A DNA stretch of 64,000 nucleotides from Hanleya hanleyi (taxonomy: Eukaryota; Mollusca; Polyplacophora; Lepidopleurida; Hanleyidae), in NCBI GenBank assembly GCA_036873755.1, contig JAVTVY010019509.1, positions 16,042 to 80,041 of the forward strand. The letters are read 5' to 3'. Shown piece by piece: positions 24,723 to 33,962 of the stretch. How positions within the stretch are numbered: the stretch's first letter is position 1; every line of letters begins with the position of its first letter. Under the pieces are notes generated by a model. It made no database searches and was not told the origin of the DNA. It worked only from the letters and a program-made list of their open reading frames with translations. A program made the translations under genes and the position numbers.

Positions 24723-25629
24723 TCAGTGCATGAGTGACGCGTTCAGCCGATGGGGGTGGTCGGTCAGCTTCGTAACGAAAAACGTGGCATTGGTCACCCT
24801 CTCTACGACCCATTGTGTGTTGGGGCGTTGTTGTTGGGCCCATTCCAAGGGATCCACGGTGGCCAGTTTCTCCAGCATCGCCTCTAGCGACGCCCGGTTA
24901 ATGATGGTAAACGGTTGGTCAAATACGCGGATGTTACTGCTCCGGTAAAAATATCGGGCTTGGTCTGTGTCCTTATGCTGCAGTACATAACCAAGCGCCA
25001 GATTCAACTTGAAGTTTGATCGTTGAAGATGGCTTCCACGTAGCTGCGTAGACGGGCGAGGTCGGTCAGTCGGAAATTGTAGATATCTTGAATAGGGCGA
25101 TGACGGTAGAAACAGTGCCGGATCATGGGCCAATGGCGCCGATAGATGTCACTCACTGGATGGTCTTCGTGTAACAGATCGCTAGGAACAGTTATGGGTT
25201 CGTCCACGAAGTGTACTTTGCCCTCCACGTCGTACAAAATCTGGGCCAAGGTCTTGTCGTCGGAATTTGACTGTTGAATTAGGGCGACATCATCATCGGC
25301 CCTCGTGCGATGGGTGGGAGTTCCCCCTGTCTCGATATTGATGCCTATGGGCTCTTCTACCTGCAAACGTGGCTGCGGAACAGGGTTTCGTGTGCGTTGG
25401 CGTCGCAGCAACTGACTGGTCAGTTTGAAAAGCCGACCACATTCATCGCATGGACGCTTGGGTACTTCATGGCGTGCACGTGTGTGGCGCTGTAAATGAT
25501 CCGGGCGCTGAAACGACAGTGTACATATCGTACAGCTATACCGGGCGGTTCCTTCGTGCTTGGTAGCCCCATGGCGGCGCAGTCGTGCAGACGAGTGAAT
25601 GATTTCGAGCACGTAGTACAAGTGAACAT
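24723..25629 (-). pseudogene. C2H2 zinc-finger gene B, left-arm copy, two frameshifts
   Basis: The start is the ATG at 25629-25627, equivalent to the intact right-arm copy. Compared with that copy there is a one-base deletion in the first finger (near 25588) and a seven-base deletion before the LNLAFGYV segment (near 25012), so the reading frame is broken twice. The rest, including RPDHLQRHTRARHE and the C-terminal DIYRRHWPMIRHCF and RPNTQWVVERVTNATFF segments, is nearly the same as the right copy. Non-functional as it stands. Confidence 0.9.
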
Positions 25630-25674
25630 CTTGATGGTTGACAGAGTGTCTGATGAAACGGCCAGGCCGCTTCC

Positions 25675-25682
25675 CTTTTATA
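25675..25682 (-). promoter_or_regulatory. core promoter of left gene B
   Basis: TATAAAAG on the minus strand with the initiator A at 25651, 31 bp downstream, and the ATG at 25629. Same promoter block as the other three copies. It still looks intact although the gene is broken. Confidence 0.8.
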
Positions 25683-25689
25683 GCACGCT

Positions 25690-25880
25690 AGCTGGTATCA
25701 TGTTCGGGCACCTCCGTGTCTCTTCGGTGATCTCCGTGACATCTTCGGTGACCTCCGTGTCTCTTCGGGCACCTCCGTGACATCTTCGGTGACCTGCGTG
25801 ACATCTTCGGGCACCTCCGTGTCTCTTCGGCCACCTCCGTGTCTTTTCGGGAAGTGACCGAAGAGACTCGGAAGTGAAAA
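25690..25880 (-). repeat. iteron array upstream of left gene B
   Basis: About eight units of the same 20-21 bp family (GACCGAAGAGACACGGAG and GATGTC forms). It gives spurious Arg-rich open frames. It is longer than its mirror array at 26198-26280. Confidence 0.85.
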
Positions 25881-26105
25881 CGACATTGTGGGAAAAACCC
25901 CACAGACAGGTCAGTACATGTGCTATCATGTTCACACTCCGTCACCGAAAAGACACGGACTGAAGATGGCGGACCTCGCCCGGTGGTGGTGGTGGTGATG
26001 GGAGCTCCCGTGTGGCAGAGCTCTTGGATCGGAGCGCTTGGAGCTCAGAGCTCGGAAGTGACATTTGCATATGACCTCTGTGAGGTAACTTCCGCTTCCG
26101 TTCAC
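25881..26105. other. asymmetric central spacer
   Basis: Sequence between the left iterons and the central inverted repeat with no mirror in the right arm. It includes a GGTGGT run near 25981-25996, a cluster of GAGCTC-like sites, and CATTTGCATATG near 26062, which contains the octamer-like core ATTTGCAT. No gene. Confidence 0.6.
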
Positions 26106-26191
26106 GTGACCGGAACTGACCTTTGACCCCGGCGCGCAATTTTATCCGGTATTGTTAGCGCGCGCCGGGGTCAAAGGTCAGTTACGGTCAC
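26106..26191. repeat. centre of the palindrome: 32-bp inverted repeat
   Basis: Perfect 21-bp arms (26117-26137 and 26160-26180) surround a 22-bp AT-rich loop, and pairing continues outwards for 11 more base pairs with one mismatch. Each arm contains GGGGTCAAAGGTCA, a direct repeat of AGGTCA-type half-sites spaced by one base. Confidence 0.9.
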
Positions 26192-26197
26192 CGGAGA

Positions 26198-26280
26198 TGT
26201 CACGGAGGTGCCCGAAGAGACACGGAGGTCACCGAAGATGTCACTGAGATCACCGAAGAGACACGGAGATGCCCGAACAT
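26198..26280 (+). repeat. iteron array upstream of right gene B
   Basis: About four and a half units of the 20-21 bp family between the central inverted repeat and the TATA box. Confidence 0.85.
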
Positions 26281-26297
26281 GATACCAGCTAGCGTGC

Positions 26298-26305
26298 TAT
26301 AAAAG
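26298..26305 (+). promoter_or_regulatory. core promoter of right gene B
   Basis: TATAAAAG, with the TCAG initiator A at 26329 (31 bp downstream) and the ATG at 26340. The leader would be about 11 nt, unusually short. Confidence 0.8.
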
Positions 26306-26339
26306 GGAAGCGGCCTGGCCGTTTCATCAGACACTCAAG

Positions 26340-27254
26340 ATGTTCACTTGTACTACGTGCTCGAAATCATTCACTCGTCTGCACGACTTGCGCCGCCATG
26401 AGGCTACCAAGCACGAAGGAACCGCCCGGTATAACTGTACGATATGTACACCGTCGTTTCAGCGCCCGGATCATTTACAGCGCCACACACGTGCACGCCA
26501 TGAAGTACCCAAGCGTCCATGCGAAGAATGTGGTCGGCTTTTCAAACTGACCAGTCAGTTGCTGCGACGCCAACGCACACGACACCCTGTTCCGCAGCCA
26601 CGTTTGCAGGTAGAAGAGCCCGTAGGCATCAATATCGAGACAGGGGAAACTCCCACCCATCGCACGAGGGCCGATGATGATGTCGCCCTAATTCAACAGT
26701 CAAATTCCGACGACAAGACCTTGGGCCAGATTTTGTACGACGTGGAGGGCAAAGTACACTTCGTGGACGAAACCATAAATGTTCCTAGCGATCTGTTACA
26801 CGAAGACCATCCAGTGAGTGACATCTATCGGCGCCATTGGCCCATGATCCGGCACTGTTTCTACCGTCATCGCCCTATTCAAGATATCTACAATTTCCGA
26901 CTGACCGACCTCGCCCGTCTACGCAGCTACGTGGAAGCCATCTTCAACGATCAAACTACGACCTTCAAGTTGAATCTGGCGTTTGGTTATGTGCTGCAGC
27001 ATAAGGACACAGACCAAGCCCGATATTTTTACCCGAGCAGTAACATCCGGGTATTTGACCAACCGTTTACCATCATTAACCGGGCGTCGCTAGAGGCGAT
27101 GCTGGAGAAACTGGACACCGTGGATCCCTTGGAATGGGCCCAACAACAACGCCCCAACACACAATGGGTCGTAGAGAGGGTGACCAATGCCACGTTTTTC
27201 GTTACGAAGCTGACCGACCACCCCCATCGGCTGAACGCGTCACTCATGCACTGA
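26340..27254 (+). CDS. C2H2 zinc-finger protein B, intact (304 aa)
   Basis: This is the only complete and undamaged zinc-finger gene of the palindrome. Finger 1 uses C4, C7, H20, H25 and finger 2 uses C33, C36, H49, H54. Finger 3 has C61, C64 and H82 but Arg at the first His position (77), so it may not bind zinc. An acidic linker (about 85-135) follows. The C-terminal domain (about 140-304) has VHFVDETINVPSDLL, DIYRRHWPMIRHCF, TFKLNLAFGYVLQHKD, ARYFYPSSNIRVF and RPNTQWVVERVTNATFF. I remember related domains from C2H2 proteins of aquatic invertebrates, some of which I associate with Maverick- or adintovirus-like elements; this is not certain. The ATG is set by the promoter spacing and the conserved start MFTCTTC. 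Likely a sequence-specific DNA-binding protein; the neighbouring iterons are the obvious target candidates. Confidence 0.85.
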   Translation: MFTCTTCSKSFTRLHDLRRHEATKHEGTARYNCTICTPSFQRPDHLQRHTRARHEVPKRPCEECGRLFKLTSQLLRRQRTRHPVPQPRLQVEEPVGINIETGETPTHRTRADDDVALIQQSNSDDKTLGQILYDVEGKVHFVDETINVPSDLLHEDHPVSDIYRRHWPMIRHCFYRHRPIQDIYNFRLTDLARLRSYVEAIFNDQTTTFKLNLAFGYVLQHKDTDQARYFYPSSNIRVFDQPFTIINRASLEAMLEKLDTVDPLEWAQQQRPNTQWVVERVTNATFFVTKLTDHPHRLNASLMH

Positions 27255-27306
27255 TGAATACCATAACATGCCGTACATACTCTATATGTCTACATGCTGA
27301 TCGTTG

Positions 27307-27500
27307 ACGGTACGGAGGTGACCGAAGAGACACGGAGGTGACCGAAGATGTCACGGAGGTCACCGAAGAGACACGGAGATCCATCCGGGTTTACACGGGA
27401 ACAGCCGGGTAGTTACGGAGGTGACCGAAGAGACACGGAGGTGACCGAAGATGTCACGGAGGTGCCCGAAGAGACACGGAGGTTACCGAAGATGTCACGG
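27307..27500 (+). repeat. iteron array upstream of right gene A
   Basis: About eight 20-21 bp units in two blocks, split by a CCCGTG...CGGCTGTTCC-type segment; mirror of 24476-24668. Confidence 0.85.
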
Positions 27501-27564
27501 CTCGGCCCTCGACTTGGGGATAGTTGAACTGAGTGTGCTAAAAATAGATCACCAGCTAGCGTGC

Positions 27565-27572
27565 TATAAAAG
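27565..27572 (+). promoter_or_regulatory. core promoter of right gene A
   Basis: TATAAAAG with the initiator A at 27596 (31 bp downstream) and the ATG at 27618. The block is nearly identical to the other three promoters. Confidence 0.8.
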
Positions 27573-27617
27573 GGAAGCGGCCTGGCCGTTTCATCAGACA
27601 CTCTGTCAACCACCAAG

Positions 27618-28649
27618 ATGTTCACTTGCACAACTTGCCAGAAGCAGTTTACTCGTCTGCACGACTTGCACCGCCACAAGGCCTCCACCCACAACGATGC
27701 ACGGTATACTTGTATAACCTGCGCACGGTCATTTAATCGGAAGGATCATTTACTGCGCCACGAACGCTCATTCCACGAGGGCGCGACGGAACACTGTAAG
27801 GATTGTGGTCAACTCTTCAAACTGACCAGTCAGTTGCTGCCACACCAACGTTTGATTCATGCCCCGTCTCTACGGTTTGGGCGACAACTTTCCACTGAAG
27901 AGGAGCCGCGGAAGGTCAGACCCAGTGAAGATGAGCCCGGGGAGACGAACGCCACAGGTGATGCGATGACGGAGAGCCCGCCTATACCCACAGTTCAGAA
28001 GAGCCTGGATATCCAGCCGGACCCCACCGTTACGGTTTCGAGTCATACGCCTGACAACATCGAACATTTTCTGGACGAGCCCATAAATGTTCCTAGCGAT
28101 CTGTTACAGGACGCCCATCCAGTGAGTGACATCTATCGGCGCCATTGGTCCATGATACGGCACTGTTTCAACCGTCATCGCCCTATTCAAGATATCTACA
28201 ATTTCCGACTGACCGACCTCGCCCGTCTACGTAGCTACGTGGAAGCCATCTTCAACGACCAAACTACGGCCTTCAGATTGAATCTGGCGTTTGGTTATGT
28301 GCTGCAGCATAAGGAGACAGTCCAAGTCCGATACTTTTACCCGAGCAGGAACATACAGGTATTTGACCAACCGTTTACCATCATTAACCGAGTGTCGCTA
28401 GAGACGATGCTGGAGAAACTGGACACCGTGGATCCCTTGGAATGGGCCCAACGACAACGCCCCAACACCAAGTGGACAGTGGAGAGGGTGACCAATGTTA
28501 CGTTTTTCGTTACCAAGCTGACAGACAGATACTGTATAATACAGGACAGATTTGGTATAATACAGGACATATATGGTATAATAGAGAACAAATATGGTAC
28601 AATACAGGACAGATTTGGTATAATACAGGACAGATATTGTATAACATAG
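27618..28649 (+). CDS. C2H2 zinc-finger protein A, right-arm copy, 3' end replaced by minisatellite
   Basis: Three complete C2H2 fingers lie in residues 4-81 (third finger C60, C63, H76, H81), followed by an acidic linker and the same C-terminal domain as protein B (DIYRRHWSMIRHCF, LNLAFGYVLQHKE, RPNTKWTVERVTNVTFF). At about 28521 the gene runs into the 21-bp minisatellite, so the last 40 or so residues of the 343-residue frame are satellite-encoded seven-residue repeats ending at a chance stop. The native end, about 10 residues by comparison with gene B, and the following spacer are deleted. The DNA-binding part is complete, so the fusion might still bind DNA. Confidence 0.75.
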   Translation: MFTCTTCQKQFTRLHDLHRHKASTHNDARYTCITCARSFNRKDHLLRHERSFHEGATEHCKDCGQLFKLTSQLLPHQRLIHAPSLRFGRQLSTEEEPRKVRPSEDEPGETNATGDAMTESPPIPTVQKSLDIQPDPTVTVSSHTPDNIEHFLDEPINVPSDLLQDAHPVSDIYRRHWSMIRHCFNRHRPIQDIYNFRLTDLARLRSYVEAIFNDQTTAFRLNLAFGYVLQHKETVQVRYFYPSRNIQVFDQPFTIINRVSLETMLEKLDTVDPLEWAQRQRPNTKWTVERVTNVTFFVTKLTDRYCIIQDRFGIIQDIYGIIENKYGTIQDRFGIIQDRYCIT

Positions 28650-28740
28650 GACAGGTATGGTATAATACAGGACATATATGATATAATGCAGGACAGATGT
28701 GGTATAACACAACAAAGATGTGGTATAATGTGTGACAGAT
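28521..28740 (-). repeat. 21-bp minisatellite, right arm, about 10 units
   Basis: Mirror of 22283-23165 but four times shorter. The outer six units match the left array in order, so the inner units were lost together with the end of gene A. Confidence 0.9.
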
Positions 28741-28744
28741 ATGG

Positions 28745-29275
28745 ATGGTCCATCTCTACACCAAATACCTTCCTTCACTGCCCCAAAATGCCCACTTTCG
28801 CTACTACTCCTACTGATGACGTCACCGATGACGTCACAGATGACGTGAACATCCCTCAAATCGGGATGTACACCCCGAGAGCTACAAGATAACACCTCCC
28901 ACAACACAATCGGACCAAGGATGGTCCCTCTCTACCCCAAACACACCTCCACGCACCCCCAAAATGGCCACTTTACTTACTACACCCAACTGCGCATGCG
29001 CAGATTGACGCGACTTGCACTTAAAAACACGCCATTCTGACTCTACCCCACACAAGCTTCACTTTGACACCTCCCACGACCCATTTGGACCCATAGTGGT
29101 CCATCTCTACCCCAAACACACCCCCACATACCCCCCAACATGCCTGCTTTCTATACTACGGCCAGACTACGCATGCGCAGACTCTTGCACACGGACGAAC
29201 CATGAGTCGATACATTACAAACTCCACGAGAGCTTCAAAATAAGACCTCATACGACACCATAGGACCATTAGGTG
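28745..29275 (-). repeat. NRF1/CRE-type units, right arm
   Basis: Mirror of the left units. GCGCATGCGC lies at 28992-29001, with a variant starting ACGC near 29169, and three TGACGT motifs lie at about 28816-28845. Confidence 0.8.
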
Positions 29276-29289
29276 CTCACCTAGACCCC

Positions 29290-30450
29290 AAAACGTTCAC
29301 CCCGTATGGACCTATACCTCCATAGCCATGCAGTATAGGCCTATGGGCCTACCCAGGCCTCGGTGAACTTTTTCCAAAAATTTCACCGTTTCGCTTCGAA
29401 GCCCTTCCCATCGTGTTCTAAATGACGAGACGTGAAAAACAAGACCAAACAACCCATATCACAATGAACGTGTGTGAATTTCCCAGGTTGGACCTATACC
29501 TCATAGTCAGCCTATGGGCCTACCCAGGCCTCGGTGAGCTTTTTCCAAAAATTTCACCGTTTCGCTTCGAAACCCTTCCCATCGTGTTCTAAATGACGAG
29601 ACGTGAAAAACAAGACCAAACAACCCATATCACAATGAACGTGTGTGAATTTCCCAGGTTGGACCTATACCTCATAGCCAGCCTATGGGCCTACCCAGGC
29701 CTCGGTGAGCTTTTTCCAAAAATTTCACCGTTTCGCTTCGAAACCCTTCCCATCGTGTTCTAAATGACGAGACGTGAAAAACAAGACCAAACAATCCATA
29801 TCACAATGAACGTGTGTGAATTTCTCAGGTTGGACCTATACCTCATAGCCAGCCAATGGGACTATATGGGCTATATGGTACTTTTCCAAAAATTTCACCG
29901 TTGCGCTTCGAAACCCTTCCCATCGTGTTCTAAATGACGAGACGTGAAAAACAAGACCAAACAACCCATATCACAATGAACGTGTGTGAATTTCCCAGGT
30001 TGGACCTATACCCCCCATGGCCAGCCTATAGGCCTAGCCAGGCCTCGGTGAGCTTTTTCGAAAAATTTCACCGATTCGCTCCGGGACCCCTCCCATTGTA
30101 TTTTTCTCGGCGAGACGAGAAAAACAAGACCCCACAACCAATATCACAATGAACGTGTGTGAATTTTCCAGGTTGAACCTATACCCCCATATAGCCAGTA
30201 TGGGACTATATACAGACCTCGGTGACTTTTTCCAAAAATTTCACCGTTGCGCTCCGAGACCCTTCCCATCGTGTTCTAAATGACGAGACGTGAAAAACAA
30301 GACCAAACAACCCATATCACAATGAACGTGTGTACATTTTCCAGGTTGAACCTATACCCCCCATAGCCAGCCTATAGGCCTATATACAGACCTCGGTGAC
30401 TTTTTCCAAAAATTTCACCGCTTCGCTCCGAGACCCCTCCCATCGTGTTT
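29290..30450 (-). repeat. tandem repeat of about 175 bp, right arm
   Basis: About seven units in reverse orientation relative to 20410-21715, with the same GAACACGATGGGAAGGGTC block on the minus strand. Confidence 0.9.
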
Positions 30451-30451
30451 T

Positions 30452-30832
30452 TCTTTTTCAAGATTCAAGATTTTATTGTACGAACACCAGATATGGCAGA
30501 GCACAAGAGTAAATTAAATCAGTAGAACAGTAAAATACTGAAATGCAAAACAGAAGTATATGTTATCTATATACATGTGAACGTGAATATAGCTTTGGTA
30601 GAGAGTCACTAGCTATCATTTCTGTACCATTTCAGGAGTGTTGAACACACTGTATTAATTATTGTTGAACTATCACGGCATGACATTATGAAAATAAATT
30701 TATCAGCAGTTGTTAATTTCATGAAAGCCGGATATTCTCTTACCACATACTGAAATAGTACATATCGACTATCTGCAAATTTTTTGCAGGACATTACAAA
30801 ATGCATTTCATCTTCAACAATATTACGTCTTG
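30452..30832 (-). mobile_element. 5'-truncated LINE insertion in the right arm
   Basis: This segment interrupts the mirror symmetry; the left arm is continuous at 20490. On the minus strand it encodes the end of a non-LTR reverse transcriptase: VEDEMHFVMSCKKFADSRY, then YPAFMKLTTADKFIFIM, like the cysteine/histidine tail (E.HF...C......R) of CR1/jockey-type proteins. It ends with AATAAA and two copies of a TCTTGAA heptamer, typical of CR1-like 3' ends. Confidence 0.75.
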
Positions 30833-30934
30833 GCGAGACGAGAAAAACGAGACCCCACAACCCATAGTAAAGGCCACGAAAAAAAAATGACCATCCCCAT
30901 ACCCCATACAGGCATTTTCCCTTATATTGTATAA

Positions 30935-31325
30935 TACAGACCCCTATTGTAGGGGTAAAGTCCGTATTCCGCTTTTTATAGTTTCGGGAAAAAATCCTAA
31001 TTTTACATGCACCCACCCCATTGACTTGATAGGCAGGTCCCAATAAGCCCGGGGACCGATATTAGCCCTTTTGGCTAGGGTTGATAGATGTTTTCCCCTA
31101 TTTTAGGGGTAAAGTCCGTATTCCGCTTTTTATATTTTTGGGAAAAAATCCTAACTTTACATGCACCCACCCCATTGACTTGATAGGCAGGCCCCGATAA
31201 GCCCGGAGACCGATATTAGCCCTTTTGGCTAGAGTTGATAGGGGGTTTCCCCTATTTTAGGGGTAAAGTCCGTGTTCCGCTTTTTATAGTTTCGGGAAAA
31301 AATCCTAATTTTACATGCACCCGCC
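30935..31325 (-). repeat. tandem repeat of about 152 bp, right arm
   Basis: About 2.5 units in reverse orientation relative to 19852-20395, with the same AAAAAGCGGAA and GGGGTAAAGTCC blocks. Confidence 0.9.
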
Positions 31326-31650
31326 CATGACTGGATGCCCCTTCACGAATGCTTCACTTTGATACCTCACTCGACCCAATCGGACCATGCAGCGTATTTG
31401 AAGTCTGGAGACTACTTTTTCTCCGCGGAAGCTTTTTCCCGCGACCGCATCACCACCAGACCGCATCACCGCGGAGGAATACACACGCAGCTGATGGCGC
31501 CCCCTGGCGCCCCAGGCGCCCCAGAGGTGAAAGGCGATGGGGCGTCCCCTATACCTTTAACCTGGAAACAGCGCCCCATGGTGGATGCAAGAGTTATCTC
31601 CCCCGGCAAAATAATACCCTTCGTGCTCTCTCCCTACTACTTACGACCCC

Positions 31651-33011
31651 ACACACAAATATACTGAAGGATATTTCTAAAAAGATCACCATGAAGAACC
31701 ATAAGCGATCCCTGAGATGATTTGTATCTCAGCCACGCTTTTATTGTAGCTGTTCATGTGGACATCTTGAGTGACATGACCATACGGCCCCTAGCATCGG
31801 CTTGAGCGATATTAGATGCAAATATTTCAGAGCGATGGCAATTGAAATAGTCAAATGAAAATTTCATGTAAGATAGTCGTAAAGACGCCATGCCATTTTC
31901 GGGTTTCGTTAGCATTTGGAATACATATTTATTTTTCTTCTCTTTCCATCAACTTTTCAACGGCTTAACGGATTCGTATTAAAGTTAGCACATGATTTAT
32001 CTAATGGTGGAATCGACCTTATCCTGTCAGAATCCCGATCTGGTATCATTGGCTAGTCCTGACACGTGTCAGGTGACTCTTCCAATAAACTTAATTGTCA
32101 ACTAATCCATAATTAAAATTCATTACATGTTTGTCGACCCTAATAAAATTGATCTTTCACCATTGATTTCATTTTTTCTTCCTAACGCGTGATAAACCTG
32201 TCTTCGGAGGAGTGGTCTCCCCTCATTGTCACATTACGATTCCCATAATTTCCAAAGTCTATCAAGGGAATTGTTTTGTTTGGTTCATCATGTCTTCAAG
32301 GTCTTAAATCCCATAATTTTCAAGGGATTGTCCTTGTCTAACGAGGGTCTCGTTTCCATTATTCCACTGATTTGATCATGTTGTTTTTCATATAAATCAT
32401 TTTTGTCATGAATCAAGAATAACATGGATTAATGCGAATTTAGTGTTCAGTCAAACATTTTAACATGGTGAACATTCAATTTCTTTACTCATATTTTTCC
32501 GCATGTATTCTGATTGAAATAATTAATCACAAAATTTGGGCTCTCCACCATGCCGATTTCTGGCAATAGAAATAGGTGTTAGAAGATACATGCAGGAAAA
32601 AACTCAAACTCAAAATGTAGGAATTCTGAATATCAAGTGTAAATTTGAGTTTTTCCATCAGATAGATGAAATTTTAGCGGTTATCGACAGTTTTGAGGGA
32701 TATGCTAAGTTTATTATTCCTTCTAAATTGACATGAATGATCATAAATGTCGGTATTGTGGGATATATCGGGTGACTTCCGGTAAAAGAAAGATATCGAA
32801 ACCCCTTAAATTTCTTAATTGCCAAATAGATTTTATAAAAACTCGATGGGCGAGATGTTCTCTATCAACCAATGAAAATACCGGATTTTTATTTGAAAAT
32901 TTTAACTGACCAATCCAGTCTTTCAAAACTATCCCGTGATGCATCCCACGAGTTTTCAAAAAATCTATTAAATCCCTGTACAATTGTTTTCTTGTGGGAT
33001 AATCCAGTGAA
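31651..33011. other. no gene seen
   Basis: Contains an end fragment of repeat family X (about 31722-31775) just outside the palindrome. The open frame at 32741-33049 (minus) has no recognised motif. Confidence 0.4.
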
Positions 33012-33271
33012 ATTTCACTCAAGTAAGAGTGCATGGAAATGGATCCCACTCAATACTTGAGTGAGGTTTTCACTCAACTTGAGTTAAATGCGCTCAACTT
33101 GAGTGACATTCACTCTAGCATAAGAGTGGAAATTGATCCCACTCAAGTTGAGTGAACTTGAGTGGTTTTAACTCAAGTTGAGTGAAAAGTAAGTCAAGTT
33201 GAGTGAAAAGTAACTCAAGTTTGAGTGCATTATATTTCACTCAAACTTGAGTGGAACAGTTCACTCAAGTT
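33012..33271. repeat. CTCAAGTTGAGT cluster 1
   Basis: More than ten copies of CACTCAAGTTGAGTG-like near-palindromes and their halves, in both orientations. Related clusters lie at 35491-35550 and 45380-45650. Confidence 0.85.
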
Positions 33272-33614
33272 TTTTTAGACAGTATATCGTTATCTGAAGA
33301 CGCCGTGCAAATACAGTCTCAGTAAACTCAGACATAATATCACGGAATATTCCTGATATACCATCTCGGTTTTGGAGTGATGCAAATAATAAACCTATGA
33401 CAAACGATATATTTTATAAATAAATTTGAAAAGGGTTTAGGAAATATTAACATTTCTGGTTACGATAACCAACACTGCTTAGCTTAAATTTCTCATATAT
33501 AACCATGAGATATTTCTACCATCGTCGAAATATTTAGGCAGCCATTTTGAATTTACCCAGTGATACAAAAGATATAAGGCAATTATACTTATAACCGTCT
33601 TCATTGTATCCGGC

Positions 33615-33962
33615 CAATTTCTACGTTCCCACTCCGAACCTGCCTTGATTTATCAGACCCCCTTCAGTGTTCAAAATCCGACGTGTAAATTTCACCTAAG
33701 TACGAGAGATGAACCAATCAGAACGTACACGTCGATTGTGAGTAGAGTGACATCATCCTCAATTAGCGGCGTCATTCCTCCTAATATGGTGCTTGTATTA
33801 GCCCACTATATAGGTCAGCCAATCAATAACGCTTTTCTACGGCCCATTTCAAAATTCAAATGTTTTCGAGGTCAGTGACGTCTCGTATCTATTTATAAGT
33901 TCTTTGAACATTGATTGAAGCCAGATATAACAAGGAAAGTTCGAAGTGGGAACGTAGAAATT
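33615..33962. mobile_element. 348-bp MITE-like element with 24-bp terminal inverted repeats
   Basis: The left end AATTTCTACGTTCCCACT and following CGAAC are mirrored at the right end with one mismatch. No open frame of note and no clear target-site duplication. Confidence 0.75.

Larger units (their letters stand above)
19500..31650. mobile_element. giant palindromic element with two zinc-finger genes per arm
   Basis: The left arm (about 19500-26137) and right arm (about 26160-31650) are inverted copies with the same layers in mirror order: outer block, 152-bp repeats, 175-bp repeats, NRF1/CRE units, 21-bp minisatellite, zinc-finger gene A, iterons, gene B, iterons, central inverted repeat. 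Identity is high but not perfect and repeat numbers differ. The outer borders are soft: the last shared sequence is a GGTAACTCTTG/GATAACTCTTG block with GGGGACGCCCCATCGCC. No transposase, integrase, polymerase or capsid gene is visible. It could be a very large fold-back or non-autonomous element, or a relic of a linear element with inverted termini; that is inference. Confidence 0.85.

Noticed and set aside
25678..25945. Arg-rich minus-strand open frames near the palindrome centre
   Set aside because: They translate the iteron array and run into unrelated sequence; the promoter and start of gene B lie in the other direction.
32741..33049. 102-codon minus-strand open frame
   Set aside because: It looks plausible by length but I recognise no motif, and it ends in a CTCAAGTTGAGT repeat cluster.
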